Assembly (NCBI RefSeq): GCF_000330885.1
Contig: NC_020062.1
Coordinates: 690,374 to 754,373 of the forward strand
DNA length: 64,000 bases
Direction: 5' to 3'
Source of the DNA: Rhizobium tropici CIAT 899
Lineage (GTDB): Bacteria > Pseudomonadota > Alphaproteobacteria > Rhizobiales > Rhizobiaceae
Of this stretch, positions 57,791 to 64,000 are shown piece after piece. How positions within the stretch are numbered: position 1 is the first letter of the stretch; each line of letters begins with the position of its first letter. The notes below the pieces were generated by a model. The model worked only from the letters and a program-made list of their open reading frames with translations, made no database searches and was not told the origin of the DNA. A program made the translations under genes and the position numbers.

Positions 57791-58363
57791 ATGAAGTGGG
57801 ATCGCGCGCCCAGGAGTGGCGACCAGGATGAGGATCTGCTTGGCCGAATCGCTGCAGGCGATGTTTCGGCAATGCGTATGATGGTCGCGCGGCAATTGCC
57901 GCGCATCGTCGCGGTCGCGACCCGCATGCTTGGCGATGCGGCCGAGGCTGAAGATGTGGCGCAGGAGACGTTTTTGCGCATCTGGCGAAATGCCGGCGGC
58001 TGGCGCCAGCGCAACGCGCGCTTCAGCACCTGGGTGCATCGTGTGGCGATCAACCTTTGCTATGATCGCCTGCGCCGCCGCAAGGACGTTCCTGCCGAAC
58101 ATCCGCCCGACATTGAATATGAAGGGCCGGCGCCGGATGCGGACTTGATGAGCGAGGACGATCCGTCGAGACGCGTCGAACGGGCCTTGCAGATGATTGC
58201 GCCCCGGCAGCGCGAGGCGATCATTCTGGTTTATTATCAGGCGCTGTCGAATGTCGAGGCGGCTGAGGTCATGGATGTCAGTGTCGATGCACTGGAAAGC
58301 CTGCTTGCGCGCGGAAGGCGCTCCTTGCAGGTGCTTTTGTTGAAGGATGAGGGCGATGGTTGA
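57791..58363 (+). CDS. ECF-family RNA polymerase sigma factor
   Basis: 190-residue ECF sigma factor with region 2 (about residues 25-95; MLGDAAEAEDVAQETFLRIW, FSTWVHRVAINLCYDRLRRR) and region 4 (about 130-180; IAPRQREAIILVYYQALSNV, AAEVMDVSVDALESLLARGR). ATG 57791 is preferred; a GTG frame upstream adds 27 doubtful residues. The gene heads a tight unit with a membrane anti-sigma candidate and a periplasmic sensor-like protein, overlapping the next gene by 17 bases. It probably answers an envelope or metal signal. Confidence 0.93.
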   Translation: MKWDRAPRSGDQDEDLLGRIAAGDVSAMRMMVARQLPRIVAVATRMLGDAAEAEDVAQETFLRIWRNAGGWRQRNARFSTWVHRVAINLCYDRLRRRKDVPAEHPPDIEYEGPAPDADLMSEDDPSRRVERALQMIAPRQREAIILVYYQALSNVEAAEVMDVSVDALESLLARGRRSLQVLLLKDEGDG

Positions 58364-58808
58364 AAATATCGCGGGTCCGATGAATGCCGAGCGGTTTGAA
58401 GCACTGACTGCGGCCTATGGCGGTGATATCGGCCGATGGCCGCAGGCCGAGCGCGCGGCCGCGCGGGATTTTGCCAAGGGTACCGCCGCCGCGCAAACAC
58501 TTGTGCGCGCCGCCGATCTGGATGCGCTGCTCGACACCTACGTCGTAAGACCCCGTCACACCGGCCTGGAAGAGCGAATCCTCGCAAAGCTCGTGCGGCG
58601 CCTGACGATACGAAACTGGTTCCGCTTCGGTTCGGCCGGGATCGGCCTTGTGGGGATCGGCATCGCCGGCGCGCTTGCCGGCAGCATTGCAATCGCCGTC
58701 TTGGTTCCGAGCCTGACATCCGATACCTCGATCGTCCCGGATGGAACCGCGACCATGTTCGGCGATATCGGACCGGATGCAGGCATAGCGCAGCAGGACA
58801 GCCAATGA
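58347..58808 (+). CDS. Putative membrane anti-sigma factor
   Basis: 153 aa. A cytoplasmic N-terminal half of about 90 residues (NAERFEALTAAYGGDIGRW, LEERILAKLVRRL) precedes one hydrophobic segment (GIGLVGIGIAGALAGSIAIA, residues about 98-118) and a short outer tail. Gene order after an ECF sigma gene and the single membrane helix are the reasons for the call; no zinc HxxxCxxC motif is seen. Starts at 58347 or 58356 are possible. It overlaps the sigma gene and the next gene (ATGA). Confidence 0.72.
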   Translation: MRAMVENIAGPMNAERFEALTAAYGGDIGRWPQAERAAARDFAKGTAAAQTLVRAADLDALLDTYVVRPRHTGLEERILAKLVRRLTIRNWFRFGSAGIGLVGIGIAGALAGSIAIAVLVPSLTSDTSIVPDGTATMFGDIGPDAGIAQQDSQ

Positions 58809-59257
58809 CGGACCGAAGCTTTCGAATAGTAGTTATCTCTCTGCTGGTGCTGAATACGTTCCTGATTGGAGCGTTGGCCGGTGGCGGCCTGACATGGATC
58901 CGCAAGACGCAGGCGCGTACTGAAATGATGCCGCTCGCCGGCGAGCAATTGCCATCGACCCAGAAGAAAGCTTTGCGCGCCGCCCTCAACGAGGCACGCA
59001 AGGGCGAGCGTCAGACCGTTCTCGAGGCGCAGCAGGCAAAGATCGATGCAGCCTCAATCCTCGGTCAACCCATGCTCGATACGGCGGCGCTTTCGGCGGC
59101 GTTCGCTAGGGCGCGCGATGCCGATATGGCCCTTAGGGCGAAGGTCGAACAACGTGCCGTCGATTTTGCGGCAACGCTTTCCTACGACGAGCGTCGGGCG
59201 CTATCGGAAAGCCTGGTCCGCCGCAGCATGCCCAAGGCTGCCGCTGCCACAAAATGA
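58805..59257 (+). CDS. Periplasmic metal-sensor-like protein (CnrX/Spy-like)
   Basis: 150 aa. An N-terminal anchor (residues 7-29, VVISLLVLNTFLIGALAGGG) is followed by a long helical periplasmic domain rich in Ala, Arg and Glu (LRAALNEARKGERQTVLEAQ, ALSAAFARARDADMALRA), the layout of CnrX/CzcC-associated sensors and CpxP/Spy proteins. In the Cnr system CnrX senses metal and acts with the anti-sigma CnrY to release CnrH. I infer a like arrangement here, but no metal ligands are recognised. Confidence 0.7.
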   Translation: MTDRSFRIVVISLLVLNTFLIGALAGGGLTWIRKTQARTEMMPLAGEQLPSTQKKALRAALNEARKGERQTVLEAQQAKIDAASILGQPMLDTAALSAAFARARDADMALRAKVEQRAVDFAATLSYDERRALSESLVRRSMPKAAAATK

Positions 59258-59332
59258 TCACACTTGCCAAGCGACGGATCGGAACCAAGCCTGCGTTAAA
59301 GGAGCATGTCTGAAGCAGGAGTTGGCAACGCC

Positions 59333-60865
59333 ATGGCCCAGCAGTCCAATGATGTTTACGCCGCGCTCGCACTTTCCCGTTTCGGGTTAGGGGCGGACCA
59401 CAACGGCACCGCTTCGATCGCATTCGATCCGCGCGGTGCATTGCTGGAAGAAATCACCGAGCGTTACGTCCCGGTTCCAGTCGGGCCGCAGCTGCAATCC
59501 ACAGCCGATCTTCTCGTTTCCCTCTATGCGTTCCAGGAAGAACGCAAGCAGGCCAGGCAGCAGGCGGCAGTGGCGGTCGCCGCCGCACCGCAGGACAAAC
59601 AGATGCAGGGGCCGCCGCCGCAGAAGCCGACTGTGCAGCCTTCGGGCGCCACGTCGCCGAGCAGTCAGGCCATGGCGGCTCAGCCGAACAACCAAGCTAT
59701 GGCGGCTGCCATCGGCAAGGCAGTCGAGAAGCTGGAAAAACCCGCAATGCCCTACCTGCCGCAGCAGATTTTGCTGGCGGAAGTGGATGCCCGCTTCAAC
59801 GGCACCATCAGGCAGCCATTGATCGGCTTTGGCGAGCGGCTTGCCATGTTCTGGGCAAACCATTTCGCAGTCGCCGTGTCGAAGAGCGAGGAGGTGCATA
59901 TCGTTGCCGGTGCCTTCGAGCGCGAAGCGATCCGGCCGCACGTCTTCGGCCGTTTCGCCGATATGCTATTTGCCGTCGAGACCCATCCGGCCATGCTTGC
60001 CTATCTCGATAACCAGCAATCGATCGGGCCGAACTCGAAAGCCAATGCCAACAAGAAGCGCGGCTTGAACGAGAATCTTGCCCGCGAGACGCTGGAACTC
60101 CACACACTCGGTGTCAATGGCGGCTACACGCAGACGGATGTGACGACGCTTGCCAGGATCATCACCGGCTGGACGGTGGCACGCAACGAAGGCAAGCTCG
60201 GGACGCCCGGCACCTTCGTCTTCAATGCCGGCGCGCACGAGCCTGGCGATCAGACGCTGCTCGGTCTGACCTATGCCGATAATGGCGTGGGGCAGGGGCG
60301 CGAGGCGCTGCGCGATCTCGCCCGTCACCCGGCGACGGCACAGCATATCGCCACCAAGCTCGTCCGCCATTTCGTCGCCGACACACCGCCGCCAGGGCTC
60401 GTACAGACCGTCGCTGCAACCTTCAGCAAGACGGATGGCGATCTTTCGGCCGTCTATCGGGCGCTCGTCGGCTCCGAGGATGCATGGAACCCGACACTGT
60501 CGAAGGTTCGCTCTCCGCTTGAATTCATGACCGCACTTTTGCGGGCCAGCGGCGAGACGCCGAAGCCGAATGTCATTCTCGGCGCCTTGACTGCCATGGG
60601 CCAGCCTTTCTGGGCACCAGCCGGCCCTAACGGCTTTGCCGACACCGCCGATGTCTGGGCCTCCAGCGAGGGGCTGAGCATGCGGATGGACGTCGCCAAT
60701 ATGATCGCGAATGCGGTGCCACCCCAGATCGATCCCCGCAGTTTCGTATCCGACAGCCTGGGGCCGCTTCTTTCGAATGAAACGCTGCAGGCGGTATCGC
60801 GTGCGGAAACCCGCAAGCAGGGCCTGACGATCGCTTATCTTTCCCCCGAATTTCAAAGGCGCTGA
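59333..60865 (+). CDS. DUF1800-family protein
   Basis: 510 aa. DUF1800 blocks include ALALSRFGLGADHNG at the start, GFGERLAMFWANHFAVAV, NENLARETLELHTLGVNGGY and ADTPPPGLVQTVAATF. A Gln/Pro/Ala-rich low-complexity stretch lies at about residues 85-125. No obvious signal peptide is found; it may be co-exported with the Tat substrate next to it. An alternative start is ATG 59306. Function unknown; the pairing with DUF1501 is common in bacteria. Fourth gene of the ECF unit. Confidence 0.86.
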   Translation: MAQQSNDVYAALALSRFGLGADHNGTASIAFDPRGALLEEITERYVPVPVGPQLQSTADLLVSLYAFQEERKQARQQAAVAVAAAPQDKQMQGPPPQKPTVQPSGATSPSSQAMAAQPNNQAMAAAIGKAVEKLEKPAMPYLPQQILLAEVDARFNGTIRQPLIGFGERLAMFWANHFAVAVSKSEEVHIVAGAFEREAIRPHVFGRFADMLFAVETHPAMLAYLDNQQSIGPNSKANANKKRGLNENLARETLELHTLGVNGGYTQTDVTTLARIITGWTVARNEGKLGTPGTFVFNAGAHEPGDQTLLGLTYADNGVGQGREALRDLARHPATAQHIATKLVRHFVADTPPPGLVQTVAATFSKTDGDLSAVYRALVGSEDAWNPTLSKVRSPLEFMTALLRASGETPKPNVILGALTAMGQPFWAPAGPNGFADTADVWASSEGLSMRMDVANMIANAVPPQIDPRSFVSDSLGPLLSNETLQAVSRAETRKQGLTIAYLSPEFQRR

Positions 60866-60867
60866 CC

Positions 60868-62088
60868 ATGACCTGCGAACTCATGACCCCCACCCGTCGT
60901 GCCGTGCTTGGCGCTTCCGGCGCCTTGTTTGCCTGGGCCTTCATCCCGCGCTTCGCCCATGCCGCCGGTGGACGCGACCCGCGTTTCATCCCCATTATCC
61001 TGCGCGGCGCGCTCGATGGTCTGACCGCCGTCCCGCCCGTTGGCGATCCCGATTATCAGGCGCTGCGGCAGGCGATCGCCATGACGACGAGTGGCCCCGA
61101 GGCGGCGTTGCCGCTCGACAGCTTCTTTGCGCTGCATCCGTCGATGCCGAATTTCAACAGGCTCTATCGCGCAGGGCAGGCAGCCGTCGTGCATGCCAGT
61201 GCGACGCCCTATCGCGATCGGTCCCATTTCGACGGTCAGGACGTGCTGGAGTCCGGTTACGAAATGCCCGGCCGTGTCGAATCCGGATGGCTGAACCGGA
61301 TGCTGGAGGGACTGCCGAAGGGCGATAAGGTTTCACCGGGAGCTTCGGAGATCCGAGGCCTCTCGGTCGGCGCGAATGCGCCGCTTGTCATTCGCGGGAA
61401 GGCGCCGGTACTCGGCTGGTCGCCATCGACCCTCCAGCCGGTGAGCGATGATCTACCGCCGCGGCTGATGGATCTCTACGATCACACCGATCCGCTCTTT
61501 GCGAAAATCCTCACTGAGGGCATTTCGACCGGCAAGATCGCCGCCGGCCTCGATGTCAAGGCGAAGGGAGGTCCCGGCGATCCCACGGGCATGGAACAGA
61601 TGGCGAGAGGGGCCGCGCGCCTGTTGGCCCAAGACGATGGCCCTCGCGTCGCGGCACTGGCCTTCGAAGGATGGGATACCCATGCCGGAGAGGTCGATCG
61701 GCTGAACAAGCTGCTCGTTGGGCTGGACAATTCCTTCGCCGCCTTCCAGCAGGAGCTTGGTCCGGCCTGGAAAGATACCGCTATTCTTGTTGCAACCGAA
61801 TTCGGGCGAACGGCGCAGGTCAATGGCACCCAGGGCACCGACCACGGCACCGGAACGGCTGCCTTCCTCGCCGGCGGCGCGATCAAGGGCGGCCGGGTGA
61901 TTGCCGATTGGCCCGGTCTCAAGCAGGCGCAATTGCGCGATGGCCGCGATCTTGCCGCCACGACGGATCTGCGCGCTGTCGTCAAGGGTATCGCGGTCGA
62001 TCTGCTTGGCGCATCGCCGACCTTATTGGCGCGCGATGTCTTCCCGGGCTCCGATCATGTCCTGCCGATGAAAGGGCTCATCGCCTGA
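60868..62088 (+). CDS. DUF1501-family protein with Tat signal
   Basis: 406 aa. A twin-arginine signal (PTRRAVLGASGALFAWAF, then RFAHAAGG) targets it to the periplasm as a folded protein. DUF1501 motifs are ALDGLTAVPPVGDPDY, FALHPSMPNFNRLY, FEGWDTHAGEVDRL and TDHGTGTAAFLAGGAIKGGR, a set of Asp/His residues like those of alkaline-phosphatase/sulfatase-fold enzymes. It starts 2 bases after DUF1800, so they act together. Substrate unknown. Confidence 0.87.
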   Translation: MTCELMTPTRRAVLGASGALFAWAFIPRFAHAAGGRDPRFIPIILRGALDGLTAVPPVGDPDYQALRQAIAMTTSGPEAALPLDSFFALHPSMPNFNRLYRAGQAAVVHASATPYRDRSHFDGQDVLESGYEMPGRVESGWLNRMLEGLPKGDKVSPGASEIRGLSVGANAPLVIRGKAPVLGWSPSTLQPVSDDLPPRLMDLYDHTDPLFAKILTEGISTGKIAAGLDVKAKGGPGDPTGMEQMARGAARLLAQDDGPRVAALAFEGWDTHAGEVDRLNKLLVGLDNSFAAFQQELGPAWKDTAILVATEFGRTAQVNGTQGTDHGTGTAAFLAGGAIKGGRVIADWPGLKQAQLRDGRDLAATTDLRAVVKGIAVDLLGASPTLLARDVFPGSDHVLPMKGLIA

Positions 62089-62136
62089 CTTGTGTGCCGG
62101 CGGCCGGTGTTAAGGGCTGCGGCCTGCCAATAGAAA

Positions 62137-63333
62137 TTACGTGAGAGCGGCATTGGGAGGAACGGCGCCGCTGCGCCTTTCGCTCGTAGCCGAGAGGATG
62201 GCAACCACGCAGGCCAAGGCAAGCGTGATCGCGCCCAGCACCGGCAGACTGCGATAGCCATATCCGCTCTCGAGCAGTGCAGCACCGACGCTTGCTGCGA
62301 TCGCAATCCCGATATTGAAGCCTGACGGAATGAGTGAGGAAGCAAGGCCCGGCGCATCGGCGGTCCACATCAGGATGCGGGCCTGGATAGGGGTACCGAT
62401 GGCAAAATTGAGCGCGCCCCAAACGAAGATCGCCACACTCATCGCCAAGGGGTAGGGGCTAACCAGGTAGAGAACGACGAGTATTGCGGATTGAATGGCG
62501 AGCATCGCGATAAGCGAGGGCATCAGCTTCCAGTCCGAAAGCCTGCCGCCGATCACAACCCCCAATGTCGCTCCGACGCCATTGAGCAGGAGGACCCAGG
62601 GAATAAGCATGGCATCCAGGCCGGTCACTTCACGCAGAAGCGGCGTTATGTAGGTGAACGGCACCATCTGGCCGATCATCAATGCGAGCATCATGATGAG
62701 AGATGTCCAGACCTGCTGGCGGCCGAGAACGCGCACTTCTCCACTCAAGTGGCCGGATTGCTGAGTTTCTGCCTTCGTCTGCGGGATCAAGACCCATATC
62801 GCGGCCAATGCGACCACACCAACCAAGGTCATTGCCCAAAACGTCGTCCGCCATCCCCAAAGTCCACCGATGGCCGCGCCAAGAGGAACGCCGACAATAT
62901 TGGAGACCGTCAGTCCTGCAAGGATCACGGAAACCGCACGTCCTCGAAATGCTGGCGGGACGAGGCCGACCGCGACAACCATCGCAATCCCGAAATAGGC
63001 GCCGTGGGCAATTGCGGTCGCGACGCGGAAGAGGAGCATGGCGGCGAAATCGGGCGCAAGCGCACAGGCGATCTGGCCCAGGCAAAAGGCGATCGTCAGA
63101 GCGATCAGAATGGTCCGGCGCGAAACCTGTCGTGTCGCCATGGTCAGGAGCGGCCCGCCGAGTGCGATTCCCAGCGCGTAACCGGAAACCAGATAGCCGG
63201 CAAAGGGGATCGAGACATCAAGACCCTGCGCCACGTCCGGAAGAATGCCCGCGATGACGAACTCGGTCGTGCCGAAAGCAAAGGCGGCCAGAAACAAAGC
63301 AAAGAGGGGTAAGGGCACGATGACGTTCCACAT
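62137..63333 (-). CDS. MFS transporter (DHA1, AraJ/YdhP-like)
   Basis: 398-residue major facilitator with about twelve membrane helices. It begins LFALFLAAFAFGTTEFVIAG, a DHA1 hallmark, with a Gly/Pro motif C-like ILAGLTVSNIVGVPLGAAIG in helix 5 and a basic loop after helix 2. Members export sugars, arabinose or drugs; the substrate is unknown. Start ATG 63333 or GTG 63318. It is divergent from a FadR-type regulator that may control it. Confidence 0.88.
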   Translation of the reverse strand: MWNVIVPLPLFALFLAAFAFGTTEFVIAGILPDVAQGLDVSIPFAGYLVSGYALGIALGGPLLTMATRQVSRRTILIALTIAFCLGQIACALAPDFAAMLLFRVATAIAHGAYFGIAMVVAVGLVPPAFRGRAVSVILAGLTVSNIVGVPLGAAIGGLWGWRTTFWAMTLVGVVALAAIWVLIPQTKAETQQSGHLSGEVRVLGRQQVWTSLIMMLALMIGQMVPFTYITPLLREVTGLDAMLIPWVLLLNGVGATLGVVIGGRLSDWKLMPSLIAMLAIQSAILVVLYLVSPYPLAMSVAIFVWGALNFAIGTPIQARILMWTADAPGLASSLIPSGFNIGIAIAASVGAALLESGYGYRSLPVLGAITLALACVVAILSATSERRSGAVPPNAALT

Positions 63334-63507
63334 AAAGGAATAGGGATTTCTTTATATCGCCGGCGAAGGCGGTATCAAGTGCAAGTTGTTGCCGATGGCG
63401 TTATCAACATAAAGTCGGCTTTTCGAATTGCGTTGAGGCCCGGCGAGCAAGCGCCATTTCGTGAGCCGATCCTTGACAAGCGCGGAATGTTTGTAAAGTT
63501 TGACTGT

Positions 63508-64000
63508 CATGAGTGAGGTGGCTGATTGGTTATCTTATACAAGTCCGATCAGTCGGAAAAACGCTGCCGAAGCAGTGTTTGATGATATTCGTTCGGCGAT
63601 AACATCGGGACGGTTGGCGGTTGGGACAAGGCTGCCCGCCGAGTCGCAGCTTGCGACGCGTTATGGTGTCAGCCGCCCGATCATCCGCGAGGCGCTCCGT
63701 TCGCTTCAAACGCTCGGCCTAACCCAGACACGTACCGGCAGCGGCACCTATGTCGTCACCGCAACGCCGGGTCCGGAGCTGCGTTATGGCGGCTATTCCG
63801 CGCGCGACTTGATCGAGGCGCGTCCCTTCATCGAAGTTCCTGCCGCCGGCTGGGCGGCGCTGCGGCGCACGGAGCAGCAATTGACGCGCCTGCTCGAGCT
63901 TTGCGATGAGATGGACCGGGAAGAAGACCCCTTGAAGTGGGTAACTCTGGACTCGGAATTCCATTCGATGATTGCCGAATCCTCTGGAAATGCCGTCTTT
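63508..64000 (+). CDS. GntR/FadR-family regulator, 3' end beyond the window
   Basis: At least 164 residues are encoded. The frame stays open to the window edge. The winged helix is at residues about 20-85 (PAESQLATRYGVSRPIIREA and TRTGSGTYVV), and an FCD domain begins at about 103 (RDLIEARPFIEVPAAGWAA, TLDSEFHSMIAE, with Asp and His metal-ligand-like residues). ATG 63508 follows a TTGACA at 63474. It is divergent from the MFS gene and may repress it. Confidence 0.86.

Noticed and set aside
57410..58102. 230-residue minus-strand frame upstream of and across the ECF sigma gene
   Set aside because: Overlaps the sigma gene by more than 300 bases; the sequence looks like translated non-coding DNA.

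Overview
The window is a 64 kb piece of a high-GC alphaproteobacterial chromosome that looks like Rhizobium or a close relative. The signs are a Porin_2-type RopA porin, NrtR/NadQ-style control of nadABC, a thiCOSGE operon behind a TPP riboswitch, a divergent putA/Lrp pair, many ABC uptake systems with LacI, GntR, RpiR and LysR regulators, and rhizobial mosaic palindromes. I see no tRNA or rRNA gene, insertion sequence, prophage or CRISPR array. Genes are densely packed, often with ATGA overlaps.

Layout: 0-6 kb holds a RBBP9-like hydrolase, a 1-Cys peroxiredoxin, a LysR gene divergent from an aldo/keto reductase, a second aldo/keto reductase, recX and a secreted DUF922 protease. 6-12 kb is a minus-strand unit (NitT/TauT-type ABC transporter, sugar-acid dehydratase of the AraD type, RraA-like aldolase) with a divergent GntR regulator. 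12-16.6 kb is the NAD unit: an NrtR/NadQ-type regulator, two palindromic operators, then nadA, nadB and nadC. 16.6-30.4 kb is a peptidoglycan-recycling region: an SDR, an RpiR/MurR-type regulator, a second murA, a BadF-type kinase, murQ, a peptide-type ABC transporter, a serine hydrolase, anmK and a lytic transglycosylase. Matching GGAAT-N5-ATTCC palindromes lie upstream of murA and of murQ. 30.5-32.8 kb is a YdeP-like molybdopterin oxidoreductase.

32.9-40.1 kb is a minus-strand plant-glycan operon (LacI, sugar ABC transporter, GH127 beta-L-arabinofuranosidase, UgpC/MalK ATPase). Its LacI gene seems to start at CTG and is preceded by two perfect tandem palindromes. 40.3-44.7 kb is putA with a divergent Lrp-family gene. 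44.8-49.7 kb is a run of regulators (LysR, LacI, LysR), a tautomerase, a DUF1989 protein and small proteins. 49.8-54.5 kb is thiCOSGE with its TPP riboswitch. 55-56.3 kb is the porin with a row of terminator hairpins, and then a TetR gene. 57.8-62.1 kb is a five-gene unit of ECF sigma factor, membrane anti-sigma candidate, periplasmic metal-sensor-like protein, DUF1800 and DUF1501. The window ends with an MFS exporter and a divergent FadR-type regulator cut by the window edge.

How the parts may work together: the recycling genes form a plausible route from imported anhydro-muropeptides through AnmK, MurQ and an amino-sugar kinase, with the RpiR protein as the likely shared regulator. The GH127 operon, the AraD-type dehydratase and PutA would suit a plant-associated cell that uses arabinosylated, (hydroxy)proline-rich wall proteins, but that link is inference. 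The most interesting loci are the MurR-like regulon with its second murA, the CTG-started LacI with tandem palindromes, and the ECF/DUF1800/DUF1501 unit.
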